DNA of 47,036 nucleotides from positions 1 to 47,036 of the forward strand of contig NZ_VIUH01000034.1 of assembly GCF_007993865.1 (NCBI RefSeq). The letters run 5' to 3'. The stretch comes from Pseudomonas sp. SJZ079 (lineage in GTDB: Bacteria > Pseudomonadota > Gammaproteobacteria > Pseudomonadales > Pseudomonadaceae). The notes beneath the pieces were generated by a model that searched no databases, was not told the origin of the DNA, and saw only the letters and a program-made list of their open reading frames with translations. A program made the position numbers and the translations under genes. How positions within the stretch are numbered: position 1 is the stretch's first letter; every line of letters begins with the position of its first letter. This document shows positions 17,149 to 26,753 of this stretch, piece after piece.

Positions 17149-17196
17149 GTTCGCGCTCTCGAATCGGTTCATTCGCTAACAGCCATTACAGCGCGC

Positions 17197-18018
17197 TCAG
17201 ATCATCGCCAAGGGACTGCGCCGCGTCGGCGCGGCAAAGGCCGCATCGATCTGCGCCAGGTCCTCGGTCGTCAGCTGCAAGGCAGCGGCTGCGGCATTCA
17301 AGCGCAGATGCGCCGGCTCGACCGCCTTGGGAATGGCGATCACTCCAGGCTGACGCAGCAACCAGGCCAGTACGACCTGCGCCGCAGTCGCCGCATGCCG
17401 CTCGGCTATTTGCCCCAGGCTCGGCTGGCGCAACAACCGCCCGGCCTGCCCCAGTGGGCAGTAGGCCATCAGCGGCATGCCCTGCCTTTGTTGCCAGGGC
17501 AGCAGGTCGAACTCGATACCGCGCGCCTCGGGGTTGTACAGCACCTGGTTGGCCGCGCAGCTCGGCTCGTGCAGTTCCAGCAAGTCGTCCAGATCGCAAT
17601 TGGACACACCCCAGCGGCCGATCTTGCCCTGCTCGCGCAAGCGCTCGAAGGCCTCGACACTCTCCGCCAAGGGGTACTGACCCCGCCAGTGCAGCAGATA
17701 GAGGTCGATCCGCTCGGTTTGCAGGCGTTGCAGACTGCGTTCGCAGGCTGCCGCCATGCCTTGCCGGCTGGCGTTGTGCGGATACACCTTGCTGACCAGA
17801 AACACCTGCTCGCGGCGGCCGCCGATAGCCTGCCCCACCACCACCTCGGCACCGCCCTCGCCATACATCTCGGCGGTATCGATCAGCCGCAAGCCCAGCT
17901 CGATGCCCTGCTGCAGCGCAGCCACTTCCCGACGCCGCTCGCTCGGGCGCTCGCCCATGCGCCAGGTACCCTGGCCGATCACTGGCACCTGAATGCCAGC
18001 CAATTCAAGCGTACGCAT
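17197..18018 (-). CDS. Aldo/keto reductase
   Basis: A 273-residue NADPH-dependent aldo/keto reductase with a TIM barrel. The catalytic tetrad is complete: Asp47 and Tyr52 (DTAEMYGEG), Lys77 (LVSKVYP) and His110 (YLLHWRG). The cofactor segment near IPKAVEPAHLRLN is present. Bacterial relatives reduce methylglyoxal and other small aldehydes, but the substrate here is unknown. Two adjacent ATGs (18021 and 18018) follow AGAGGTGG; 18018 gives the more usual spacing. It is downstream of, and same-strand as, the methyltransferase gene (96 nt gap). Confidence 0.88.
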   Translation of the reverse strand: MRTLELAGIQVPVIGQGTWRMGERPSERRREVAALQQGIELGLRLIDTAEMYGEGGAEVVVGQAIGGRREQVFLVSKVYPHNASRQGMAAACERSLQRLQTERIDLYLLHWRGQYPLAESVEAFERLREQGKIGRWGVSNCDLDDLLELHEPSCAANQVLYNPEARGIEFDLLPWQQRQGMPLMAYCPLGQAGRLLRQPSLGQIAERHAATAAQVVLAWLLRQPGVIAIPKAVEPAHLRLNAAAAALQLTTEDLAQIDAAFAAPTRRSPLAMI

Positions 18019-18114
18019 CATGCCACCTCTTGTTTCACAGCCTATCCGTATCACCCGCGCAGCTTGCCTGTCCGCTGCGCTACAAATACAGTCAGCAGTC
18101 GCCTGCAGACTGAA

Positions 18115-18804
18115 CTAGCGCGACACGTCCGCACTCAACAACAGCAGCAGCGACACCGGCTGTTCGCTCTCCGGGTGCAAAGGCTCCTGCAACCACTGCA
18201 AGCGCCAGCCGGTTTCACCGAACAGGCTCAACCAGGACTCCAGGGTCCGGAAGAACCAGGGCATCGGCTCGCGGAAACCCTCACCAAAACCGGCGAAGCT
18301 TTCCACTCGCCAGCCATCGCGATACGCCACATCGTTGCCGGCGCGCCAAGGGTGCAGGGTCTGGACCAACAGCCGGCCACCCGGCGCCAAGACCCCATGC
18401 AGGGCTTGCAAGGTCGGCACCAGCGGCTCCTCGAGCAGAGCGAAATTGCACACCAGCAGGTCGAACTGGCCGAGCTGCGCCGCCTGGCTGTGCAGCTCGG
18501 CATAACCACACACGCGGTAATTGCCATGCGTGCCGGCAGCTGCTCGCGCGCTATCGATCAACGGCACCGAGGCATCCACCCCGACCGACTCGATACCACG
18601 CTCGGCCAAGCCGCGACACAGCCAGCCTTCACCACAGCCGAGATCCAGCACCCGTTCAGGCGCCAGGGCCAGGACCGCCTGCATGATCGCCGCATCGGTG
18701 ACCAGCCGGCGGCTTTCGATACGCTGCTCGCGCACCGCCGCGGTCCAGGCATCGGCATTGGCCTGCCAGCTGAGGTTGAGTTGTTCCCGGTGATCGCGCT
18801 GCAT
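18115..18804 (-). CDS. Class I SAM-dependent methyltransferase
   Basis: A 229-residue methyltransferase. Motif I is VLDLGCGEGWLCRGLAERG (about 52-70), with the acidic end of strand 2 at GVDAS, and motif IV-like FDLLVCNFALLE with post-motif LAPGGRLLVQTLHP. It resembles UbiG/Methyltransf_11-type enzymes of unknown acceptor. A Trp-rich C-terminal half (PMPWFFRTLESWLSLFGETGWRL) probably shapes the acceptor site. Nothing in the neighbourhood indicates the substrate. Confidence 0.85.
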   Translation of the reverse strand: MQRDHREQLNLSWQANADAWTAAVREQRIESRRLVTDAAIMQAVLALAPERVLDLGCGEGWLCRGLAERGIESVGVDASVPLIDSARAAAGTHGNYRVCGYAELHSQAAQLGQFDLLVCNFALLEEPLVPTLQALHGVLAPGGRLLVQTLHPWRAGNDVAYRDGWRVESFAGFGEGFREPMPWFFRTLESWLSLFGETGWRLQWLQEPLHPESEQPVSLLLLLSADVSR

Positions 18805-19068
18805 AAGCCACTCGCTGCCAGTTCAACGATGCAGTCGATTGTAGTGCCCTGAAGCGAAAACGGGCGTTTCACCTACGACCTTTGGCAACGGCATCCGGCA
18901 CATCGCCGAGGGCTACTGAAGCTCTCCTGCGGTTGCAGGTTGGGTCGACGGACGGCACCGAGTGCTGCGGATATTTTTGTACCGTCCTTAATAGCCATTG
19001 CGTCTATTTAGTCGGCCAACGACTACGCTTGTGTAAACGTTGCCGCGACTTAGCCAGGCAGAGCGACC

Positions 19069-22000
19069 ATGGGTGCATTACACCAATCCGATACAGAAAA
19101 GACTGCCGCGCCCTCGAGCAGCCGGCCGGTGGTTTTCCTAAAACCGGCCAAGCCGCGTAGCAAGCGGTGGACGCTGTTCTGGCTGCTGTTGGCGTTCGTT
19201 CTGGTGGCAGGCGCCTTGTTACTCGCCTACGAGCTGCGCAGCGCCCATTTCCAGGCTCAGGAAATCAGCCGCTATGCCAGTCGCTTGAGCTACAGCGTCG
19301 AGCCTGGTCCCAGCCCTGCGATCATCTACCCCACAAGCGGCCCCTTCGATAAACGCCAAGGCTATGCCTACCTGCCCTCGATGCTCGAACGCCTGATGCA
19401 GCGCGACTACAGCATCCTGCAACAAGCGCGCTTCTCCCCGGCGTTGATCGACTACAGCCTGCGCGGCTTCTTCCCCCCCTACCCGGAAAAAATCCAGGCG
19501 GGCTTGAGCATCAGCGACTGCCGTGGCACGCCCTTCTACCAGTTCCGCTACCCCCAGCAGTATTACCCGAGCTTCAGCGCCATCCCGCCCCTGGTGGTCG
19601 GCAGCCTGCTGTTCATCGAGAACCGCCACCTGCTCGACCCCGAACCGGCACAGGCCAACCCGGCGGTGGACTGGCCGCGCTTCGCCATCGCCGCCTGGTC
19701 GCAGGTCGGCAAGGTACTGGATGTCCAGGATCAGTCCGCTGGCGGCAGCACGCTGGCCACCCAGCTGGAGAAATACCGGCATTCGCCGGGCGGCTTAACC
19801 TCTTCCGCCTCGGAAAAACTGCGCCAGATGGTTTCCGCCAGCGTGCGCGCCTATCAAGGCGGGCCACTGACGCAGACGGCGCGGGAAAACATCGTGCGCG
19901 ACTACCTCAACAGCGTGCCGCTCTCCGCCGCACCTGGGCATGGCGAGGTGAATGGCCTGGCCGATGGTTTGCGCATTTGGTACGGCGCCGACTTCGCCGA
20001 GGTCAACCGCCTGCTCGACCCCAGCCGCTCGCCCGAGGCGAGCAATGCCGAGCGCGGCCTGGCCCTGCGTCAGGTGCTGTCATTTATGATCGCCCAACGG
20101 CGACCGTCCTATTACCTGGCCCAGGGCCGGGACGAGCTGGATGACTTGATCGACAGCCATATCCGCCTGCTGGCGGGCGGCGGCTTGATCGATACGCCGC
20201 TGCGCGACGCGGCCCTGGCCAGCCAACTGCGTTATCGCAACTGGGAGCTGCAGCCGAACCTGCAAACGGTCGATGGCAACAAAGGCATCAGCGTGGCCCG
20301 CTCGCGCCTCTCCGGGCTGCTGAACATGCCGCTGTATGACCTCGACCGCCTCGACCTGAGCGCCAGCACCACCCTGAATAACCAGCTGCAACAAACGGTC
20401 ACCGACTACCTGCAGCGCCTCGCCGACCCAACCTTTGCCGAACAGATAGGCCTGTTCGGTGAGCGCCTGCTGTCAGCGGAGAAGACCGCCGATGTACGCT
20501 ACAGCTTCACCCTGATCGAGCGTACGCCGGATGGCAGCCGGGTACGCGTGCAAACCGACAGCACCGATCAGCCGTTCGACATCAACGAAGGCAGCAAGCT
20601 GGAGCTCGGCTCCACCGCCAAGCTGCGGGTGCTGTCCACCTACCTGGAAATCATCGCCGAACTGCATCAGCGCTACAGCGGGCAAACCGCCGCAGACCTG
20701 CGCAACGTGGAGGTCGCCGAGCAGGATTACCTGACGCGCTGGGCTATCGATTTTTTACTCGCCAACCCCGAGAGCAGCCTGCCGGCCATGCTCGAAGCCG
20801 CGCTGGAGCGCAAGTATTCGGCCAGCCCCTATGAGCGCTTCTTCACCGGCGGCGGGCTGCACAGCTTTGCCAACTTCCGCAAAGAAGACAACGGCCGCAT
20901 CCCGACCCTGCGCGAAGCGCTGCGCGAGTCGATCAACCTGCCGTTCATCCGCCTGATGCGTGATCTGGTGCGCTACAGCACCTACCAGGCCCCGGGCAAC
21001 AGCGCCGAGCTGCTGAAGGACGACAAGGACCCGCGGCGCCAGGTCTACCTCAGCCGCTTTGCCGACCGCGAAGGCAAGACCTTCCTCCTGCGCTTCTGGC
21101 GCAAGTACCGGGGCCAGCCGGCCGCGCAGCGCCTCGAGACCTTTCTCAGCGGCCTGCGCGCCACCCCGATTCGCCTCGCCGCGGTGCACCGCTACCTGAT
21201 GCCGGAAGCCGATGAAGCGACCCTGGCCGCCTTCCTGCACACTCAGTTGCCGCAGGCGAAGCTCACCGACAAGCGCATCACCCAGCTCTACCTGGACTAC
21301 GGCCCCGGTGCCTACAGCCTGCCCGATCAGGGCTACATCGCCCGCGCTCACCCGCTGGAACTGTGGCTGCTCGGCTACCTGCTGGAGAATCCACAGGCCA
21401 CCTTCACCGATGCCGTCACCGCCAGCCACGACCAGCGCCAGGAAGTCTACGGCTGGCTGTTCCGAAGCAGGCACAAGAGCGCCCGCGACAGCCGGTTGCG
21501 CATCATGCTGGAGGTCGAAGCCTTCCTCGACATCCACAGTCGCTGGCAACGCCTCGGTTATCCCTTCGAGTACCTGGTGCCCTCGCTGGCTACCGCCATC
21601 GGCAGTTCCGGCGACCGCCCGGCCGCGCTGGCCGAACTGATGGGCATCATCCTCAACGATGGCGTGCGCCAACCGACCCTGCGCATCGACAGCCTGCACT
21701 TCGCCGCCGACACGCCTTACGACACCCTGGTGGGGCGCAAGGCTCTCGCTGGCAAACGAGTAATGGCCTCGGAAGTGGCGGCGGCTTTGCGCGGCGCCCT
21801 CTCGCAAGTGGTCGAAGGCGGCACCGCGCGGCGCCTGCAAGGCAGCTTCAGCCTGGCCGACGGCCGCCAACTGACCCTCGGCGGCAAGACCGGCACCGGC
21901 GACAACCGCGTCGAAACCGTCGGTCGCGGCGGCCAGGTGCTCAGCTCGCGGGCGATCAACCGCACCGCCACCTTCGTCTTCTACCTCGGCCCACGGCACT

Positions 22001-22176
22001 ACGGCACGCTCACCGCCTTCGTCCCCGGCCAGGCGGCGGAGGGTTTCACCTTCACCTCGGCGCTGCCGGTGCAGGTGCTCAAGGGTATGGCGCCGATCCT
22101 CGCGCCTTATCTGGAGCCGGGCAATAACAGCCAGTGCCAGGCGCCGTTGGCACCGGTGCAGGCCAGCTGGCGGTAA
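19069..22176 (+). CDS. Atypical class A penicillin-binding protein (GT51 + transpeptidase)
   Basis: A 1035-residue bifunctional peptidoglycan synthase-like protein. A cytoplasmic tail (1-34, basic) leads to one membrane anchor (about 35-55). The GT51 glycosyltransferase follows, with Glu184 in FIENRHLLD (usually ED, here EN) and GGSTLATQLEKY (225-236). The transpeptidase has SxxK at Ser515-Lys518, SxN at Ser621-Asn623 and KTGT at 940-943, so the catalytic residues are present. Over 300 residues separate SIN and KTGT, far more than in PBP1a or PBP1b, owing to a large helical insert. It is a stand-alone gene. A specialised or stress-related synthase is a guess. Confidence 0.85.
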   Translation: MGALHQSDTEKTAAPSSSRPVVFLKPAKPRSKRWTLFWLLLAFVLVAGALLLAYELRSAHFQAQEISRYASRLSYSVEPGPSPAIIYPTSGPFDKRQGYAYLPSMLERLMQRDYSILQQARFSPALIDYSLRGFFPPYPEKIQAGLSISDCRGTPFYQFRYPQQYYPSFSAIPPLVVGSLLFIENRHLLDPEPAQANPAVDWPRFAIAAWSQVGKVLDVQDQSAGGSTLATQLEKYRHSPGGLTSSASEKLRQMVSASVRAYQGGPLTQTARENIVRDYLNSVPLSAAPGHGEVNGLADGLRIWYGADFAEVNRLLDPSRSPEASNAERGLALRQVLSFMIAQRRPSYYLAQGRDELDDLIDSHIRLLAGGGLIDTPLRDAALASQLRYRNWELQPNLQTVDGNKGISVARSRLSGLLNMPLYDLDRLDLSASTTLNNQLQQTVTDYLQRLADPTFAEQIGLFGERLLSAEKTADVRYSFTLIERTPDGSRVRVQTDSTDQPFDINEGSKLELGSTAKLRVLSTYLEIIAELHQRYSGQTAADLRNVEVAEQDYLTRWAIDFLLANPESSLPAMLEAALERKYSASPYERFFTGGGLHSFANFRKEDNGRIPTLREALRESINLPFIRLMRDLVRYSTYQAPGNSAELLKDDKDPRRQVYLSRFADREGKTFLLRFWRKYRGQPAAQRLETFLSGLRATPIRLAAVHRYLMPEADEATLAAFLHTQLPQAKLTDKRITQLYLDYGPGAYSLPDQGYIARAHPLELWLLGYLLENPQATFTDAVTASHDQRQEVYGWLFRSRHKSARDSRLRIMLEVEAFLDIHSRWQRLGYPFEYLVPSLATAIGSSGDRPAALAELMGIILNDGVRQPTLRIDSLHFAADTPYDTLVGRKALAGKRVMASEVAAALRGALSQVVEGGTARRLQGSFSLADGRQLTLGGKTGTGDNRVETVGRGGQVLSSRAINRTATFVFYLGPRHYGTLTAFVPGQAAEGFTFTSALPVQVLKGMAPILAPYLEPGNNSQCQAPLAPVQASWR

Positions 22177-22300
22177 CGGCTGGCCGCCTCTGTCTGCGCT
22201 CACGTGAACGCGGCGACTCGCTCTGCCACAGCACTCCTGAGTTCCCTCTCAAGGCAACCCAGCAGGCGACGCTAGGCAATTGCTTCACGCCAAGCTCGCC

Positions 22301-22942
22301 TCACCTCAGCTGCGCGGCCAGTGCCCGCAGTTGCCGCTCGGCTGCCACACAGGACGCCTGAAAAGCCTGGCTATCGGACTCCTCGCCTTCTGCCGCCACC
22401 ACACTGATGTCCTCGATGCCAATGAAGCCGAGCGCCGTGCGCAACAGGGGATCGGCATGGTTGAACGCGGCGTTGGCACCCTCGGGGCCGAAGCCATGGC
22501 CACCGCGGCTGGTGACGATCAGCGCGCGCTTGCCGCGCACCAGCGGCTGGTACTGCGCCACGCCATTGTCCTCAATGATGTCGAAGGTGCGCCCCATGCG
22601 CACGATCTGGTCGATCCAGGCCTTGAGCCCGCTGGGAATGCTGAAGTTGTACATCGGTGCGGAAATCACCAGCAGGTCGTGACCCAACACCTCATCCACC
22701 AGCACATCGCTCAAGGCCAGATCGGCCTGCATGGACAGCGGTCGTGACTCTGGCTGAGGGTAGAAGGCGGCCGCCACGAAGGCCTCGTTGACATGCGGAA
22801 TGAACCCTCGGCCCACCTCGCGCCGGGTCAGTTCGGCCTCAGGGTGAGCGGCCAGACAAGCGTCTAGAAAAACCTCTGTCAGGCGCCGCGAATGCGAGCG
22901 CTCTCCCCGTGGACTGCCGTGCACTGCAAGAATTCTGTTCAT
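22301..22942 (-). CDS. azoR: FMN-dependent NADH-azoreductase/quinone reductase
   Basis: A 213-residue flavodoxin-like oxidoreductase that reduces azo compounds and quinones with NADH and FMN. The phosphate-binding start VHGSPRGERSHSRRL and the APMYNFSIPSGLKAWIDQIVR motif are typical of AzoR-family enzymes, as is TSRGGHG near residue 145. It diverges from a LysR gene across 136 bp, the usual arrangement for an inducible quinone or azo reductase. The gene symbol denotes the family, not a demonstrated ortholog. Confidence 0.85.
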   Translation of the reverse strand: MNRILAVHGSPRGERSHSRRLTEVFLDACLAAHPEAELTRREVGRGFIPHVNEAFVAAAFYPQPESRPLSMQADLALSDVLVDEVLGHDLLVISAPMYNFSIPSGLKAWIDQIVRMGRTFDIIEDNGVAQYQPLVRGKRALIVTSRGGHGFGPEGANAAFNHADPLLRTALGFIGIEDISVVAAEGEESDSQAFQASCVAAERQLRALAAQLR

Positions 22943-23078
22943 CTGTTAGTCATTTCCCGAGATACACTCAGATAGCCAGGCTGGCTCTCTGCTACGGGAT
23001 AAAGCTATGCATACAGAGGCGCCAGAACAAATGAGAAGTAGTTATTCTGGATGACCTGAACTCATCCATGGAGCCAAG

Positions 23079-23966
23079 ATGTTCGCATCCCTGCCCCTCA
23101 ACGCCCTGCGCGCCTTCGAGTCGGCCGCCCGCCACCTGAGCTTCAAGGCCGCGGCGGCGGAGCTGGCGGTGACGCCAACCGCGATCTCACACCAAATCCG
23201 CTCGCTGGAAACCTGGCTCGGCGCCCCTCTGTTCGAGCGCCTACCGCGCCGAGTGCGCCTGACCGACGGCGGCGAGCGTCTGTTCCGCAGCCTGCATGGC
23301 GCCCTGCTGGAAGTGGCGCAGAGCGTCGACACCCTGCGCCCACAACGCAGCGCCGGCCACCTGACGATCTCCACCACGCCGGCCTTCGCGGCGCTCTGGC
23401 TGGTGCCTCGGCTCGGACGCTTCTATGCCGCGCAACCGAACATCAAGCTGCGCCTGGACACCAACTGCGCCGTCATCGACCTGCACCAGGATGCCAGCGT
23501 CGACCTGGCCATCCGCTACGGCTTCGAGCCCGCCGGCGACCTCCACGGCATCCGCCTGTTCGAGGAACACTTCGGGGTCTATGGCTCGCCGGCGCAAGTG
23601 GCGCGAGCCCAGCAACAGACGCCGACGCCGACGCTGATCAGCGTGCTCTGGCACAATTCCGAGCTCTACTCGCTAGGTTGGCAGGCGTGGTGCGAGCAGG
23701 CCGGCGAAGACTGGCTGCAGAACGCGGCAACCATCCGCGAGTACGACGACGAACACTATGCGTTACAGGCGGCGATTGCCGGTCAGGGCCTGGTGCTGGC
23801 CAGTTCGATCCTGGTTTCAGAAAGCCTGAGCAGCGGCCTGTTGCAGCCCTATCGGCCGCAGGTCTGCGTGCCCGGCGCCGGCTACAGTGTGCTGTGCGTG
23901 CCAGGACGCGAACGTCATCCGCCGGTCAAAGCGTTCTTCGACTGGTTAAGCCGGGAGACCGGCTGA
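23079..23966 (+). CDS. LysR-type regulator (GcvA-like)
   Basis: A 295-residue LysR regulator of the GcvA/AmpR type. The winged helix (LPLNALRAFESAARHLSFKAAAAELAVTPTAISHQIRSLE) is followed by an effector domain with ISTTPAFAALWLVPRLGRF. The start follows GGAG by 6 nt. It is divergent from the azoreductase, so it most probably controls that gene in response to quinones or electrophiles (inference from position only). Confidence 0.88.
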   Translation: MFASLPLNALRAFESAARHLSFKAAAAELAVTPTAISHQIRSLETWLGAPLFERLPRRVRLTDGGERLFRSLHGALLEVAQSVDTLRPQRSAGHLTISTTPAFAALWLVPRLGRFYAAQPNIKLRLDTNCAVIDLHQDASVDLAIRYGFEPAGDLHGIRLFEEHFGVYGSPAQVARAQQQTPTPTLISVLWHNSELYSLGWQAWCEQAGEDWLQNAATIREYDDEHYALQAAIAGQGLVLASSILVSESLSSGLLQPYRPQVCVPGAGYSVLCVPGRERHPPVKAFFDWLSRETG

Positions 23967-24014
23967 ACACCTGCGCCGGTGCCAGCACTCGCCTAACGCA
24001 CCGTGACCACTCGC

Positions 24015-24050
24015 AAAAAAAAAAACCGCCACTTCAGGATCAGTGACGGC
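24015..24050 (-). terminator. Rho-independent terminator of the first BCCT gene
   Basis: Read on the minus strand, an 8-bp stem (CCGTCACT/AGTGGCGG with one G-U pair; arms 24042-24049 and 24026-24033) is followed by 11 U (24015-24025). It lies 23 nt past the BCCT stop codon. Confidence 0.85.
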
Positions 24051-24072
24051 TTTTCGGGTGTTTCAGCGAGAC

Positions 24073-25707
24073 TCAGCCAAGCGTCGGCTCATAGTCATCG
24101 GCGCTGTTCAGCGTCAGGCTCTTGGCCGGTTCGGCCAACAGCGTACGGTGCAGGGCCATGGCCATCAGGATCAGGATCACCGCGATCGGCAGCGCAGCGC
24201 AGATACTCGCCGTCTGCACGCTCTTCAGGCCGCCGGACCACAGCAATCCCGCCGCGATGGCACCGACCATCAGGCCCCAGGCCACTCGGCTGGCCGTCGG
24301 CGGGTTAAGACTGCCACGCGCCGCCAGGGTGCTGACCACCAGGGTGCCGGAGTCCGCCGAGGTGACGAAGTAGGTGACGATCAGCAACGAAGCCAGTGCA
24401 CTGAGCAGGCCACCGATACCGACCCCGGCCGACTGCTCGATCTTGTCGAACAGGGTGAACAGCGAGTTGGTCGCGTCCGCCTTGGTTGCCAGCAGCACCT
24501 CGCCGCCCTTGAACTCGGCCGCTTCGCCCTGCAGCGCCTGGCTCTCCACCTGCGCCTGGTGGGCGACCCGATCGGCCTTCTCGTAATTCAGTGCGGCGCC
24601 ACCGAAGGTACCGATCCAGACGAAGCTGAACAGCACCGGAATGATCAGCGAACCCATCACCAGCTGGCGGATGGTGCGGCCACGCGAGATGCGCGCGATA
24701 AAGGTGCCGACAAAGGGCGCCCAAGTCAGCCACCAGGCCCAGTAGAACGCGGTCCACCAGTTCTGCCAGCCCGCGTCTTTCTGTGCGTCGCTCCACAGGC
24801 TCATGCCGATCACGCTCTGCGCGTAGCCGGAGGTGCCCTCGAGGATGGTGTTGAGGATGTAACGGGTCGGACCGAACGCCATGACGGCGGCCAGGATCAA
24901 CAGGGACAGCGCCATGTTCCACAGCGACAGCAGCTTGATGCCGCGATCCACGCCGGACACCACCGACATGATGGCTATCAGGGAAATGCTCAGGATCAGC
25001 AGCATCTTCACGCCGATGCCGGCCTCATAACCGGTCAGGGTCTTGATCCCGGTGGTCATCTGCTCGACGCCGAGGCCGAAGGACGTGGCGATACCGAACG
25101 CCGTCACCACCACGATCAGGATATCGAAGATGGCGCCCAGCCAGCCGTTCATCCGTGCCTCGCCAAACAGCGGGACCAGGGTCGAGCGGATGGACAACGG
25201 CTTGCCTTTGCGGAAGGAGAAATAGGCCAGGCACAGGGCCGGCATCAGGTACAGGGCCCAGGCGTGCATGCCCCAATGGAAGAAGGTGACGCGCATCGCC
25301 GACTCGGCCGCTTCGTCGGTCAGCGCCGTGGCGCTGAAGGGGTTGCCGGCGTAATGCCACATCGGCTCGGCCACCGACCAGAACAGCAGCCCGATGCCCA
25401 TACCGGCACTGAACAACATCGACAGCCAGGAGGTGGTGCTGAACTCCGGTTTTTCACCGTCGCGGCCCAGGGTGATATTGCCGTAACGGCTCATCATCAA
25501 ATACAGCAGATACACCAGCACGCCCGAGGCCATCGCCAGGTAGAACCACTTGAAGTTCAGCAGAATACTGGTGGAGAGTTCGCCGAATATGGCACCGGCT
25601 TGGTCGCCCATGACGCCGCAGAAGGCGACAAAAGCCACGATTATAAAGGTCGAAACCAAGGTTATCCGGGCGTCGACGCCCCGCCATAACCCACTGGAAT
25701 TACTCAT
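24073..25707 (-). CDS. BCCT-family betaine/carnitine/choline-type transporter 1
   Basis: A 544-residue BCCT carrier with twelve expected membrane segments. Family hallmarks are FSAGMGIGLLFWSVAEP, FFHWGMHAWALY (TM4 aromatic region) and FYWAWWLTWAPFVGTFIARISRGRT (TM8 signature). Substrates in the family are betaines, choline, carnitine, ectoine or DMSP. A loop near residues 395-430 (HQAQVESQALQGEAAEFKGGEVLLATKADA) is longer than in the second BCCT carrier. ATG 25707 follows TGGAGA with 9-nt spacing. A strong terminator ends it, and an operator-like site shared with the Rieske operon is 155 nt upstream. Exact substrate unknown. Confidence 0.9.
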   Translation of the reverse strand: MSNSSGLWRGVDARITLVSTFIIVAFVAFCGVMGDQAGAIFGELSTSILLNFKWFYLAMASGVLVYLLYLMMSRYGNITLGRDGEKPEFSTTSWLSMLFSAGMGIGLLFWSVAEPMWHYAGNPFSATALTDEAAESAMRVTFFHWGMHAWALYLMPALCLAYFSFRKGKPLSIRSTLVPLFGEARMNGWLGAIFDILIVVVTAFGIATSFGLGVEQMTTGIKTLTGYEAGIGVKMLLILSISLIAIMSVVSGVDRGIKLLSLWNMALSLLILAAVMAFGPTRYILNTILEGTSGYAQSVIGMSLWSDAQKDAGWQNWWTAFYWAWWLTWAPFVGTFIARISRGRTIRQLVMGSLIIPVLFSFVWIGTFGGAALNYEKADRVAHQAQVESQALQGEAAEFKGGEVLLATKADATNSLFTLFDKIEQSAGVGIGGLLSALASLLIVTYFVTSADSGTLVVSTLAARGSLNPPTASRVAWGLMVGAIAAGLLWSGGLKSVQTASICAALPIAVILILMAMALHRTLLAEPAKSLTLNSADDYEPTLG

Positions 25708-25861
25708 ATCATTTTCTCCATTGTTGTAGTCGATATGTATCACTGCACGCTCGGCCAACGGCGAGTCACCGGCAACTTCGTATTAATCTCCAAGTTATAT
25801 TTGCGGCCCAAGAATTCTCCAACGCGGGACCTTTGACAAATGATTTATCCGAGCAGGATTA

Positions 25862-25880
25862 GTGAGTTATTGTCATTAAT
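25862..25880 (-). promoter_or_regulatory. Shared operator-like site 3 (upstream of BCCT 1)
   Basis: Read on the minus strand it is ATTAATGACAATAACTCAC, matching ATTAATGA-N7-TCAY seen at 29235-29253 and 37973-37991. Here a longer dyad is visible: GGATTA and TAATCC flank it on both sides. It lies 155 nt upstream of the BCCT start. Confidence 0.55.
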
Positions 25881-26288
25881 CCACCGACTACTTCGGCGAG
25901 CGCCGCACTGTACTAACAGCCCATGTAGTTGCACTTTTCTTTAGCTAAGCCGAGGCCCCCGGCATCGACGCATAACGTCGAACCGTAAGTATCGCGAGGC
26001 TAACTAAGGGAAATCCATTCCAGGACAGAACAGGTTATTTCTGCGCGGCTGACTATAGGGTCGCGAAACACCCCCGCAGCGTTCTCTGGGCGTCATGCAC
26101 GAGCCCATCCGCGCCATGGACACTGATTTTAGTGGCGGGCCGTCTCGGTAAAAACCCTCCGCGACGCAGGCAGGGCGAGAGGTGTGCGCGATGGTCGATC
26201 CAGACAGCGGGTTCGGCGCGAGGTAAGCGCCTTGGCCGCGAACGTGCCGATGCTTTGCTGCGCCTCGCTGGAGGTGGCGCGCGCAAGC
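25881..26288. other. Non-coding stretch between BCCT 1 and the VF530 gene
   Basis: About 400 nt with no convincing gene. Short open frames here have poor codon use and no ribosome sites. The left part (25790-26000) is notably more AT-rich than the surroundings, as expected of a promoter region for the BCCT gene. I see no further named structure. Confidence 0.5.
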
Positions 26289-26507
26289 TCAGCCCTTGTG
26301 CATCTGCAGGTACAGCGCCTCGACCTTCTCCCGCGCCCAGGGGGTCTTGCGCAGAAAGGTCAGGCTCGACTTGATGCTCGGGTCGCTCTTGAAGCAGCGG
26401 ATATCAATCAAGCGGGCCAGGCCGTCCCAACCGTAGTGAGCCACCAGTTCGCTGAGGATGGTTTGCAGGGTCACGCCATGCAGGGGGTTGTTCGGGTGTT
26501 GAGTCAT
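26289..26507 (-). CDS. VF530-type small DNA-binding protein (DUF2132)
   Basis: A 72-residue protein matching the VF530/DUF2132 family: NNPLHGVTLQTILSELVAHYGWDGLARLIDIRCFKSDPSIKSSLTFLRKTPWAR. An NMR structure exists for a family member and DNA binding has been proposed, but the function is unknown. The ATG at 26505-26507 gives the family N-terminus; the same frame continues upstream to 26573 without family similarity. Confidence 0.85.
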   Translation of the reverse strand: MTQHPNNPLHGVTLQTILSELVAHYGWDGLARLIDIRCFKSDPSIKSSLTFLRKTPWAREKVEALYLQMHKG

Positions 26508-26753
26508 AAGCGCCTTAACTGTTGCCGCAACGCGGGAGTCGATGGGCCGGCACCTTAGCCGAGTGCAACGCACGGGGGAAGCCTGGGCCAGCCAGACAGC
26601 GGCTCCCGACCAGGCGCACCCCTACCCCGCTCGCGGCGCTCTTCCAGCGCCTACACTGAATGATTACCGCAAGGCCACAGCTGCACCAGCCGGGCCGCAC
26701 CAGCGGACAGTCACTCCCAAAACCGCGAGGCATCACCCGCAAGGAGGTTGCAC

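Noticed and set aside
16585..18852. 755-residue plus-strand open frame
   Set aside because: It is antisense to three recognisable genes (lipoprotein, aldo/keto reductase, methyltransferase).
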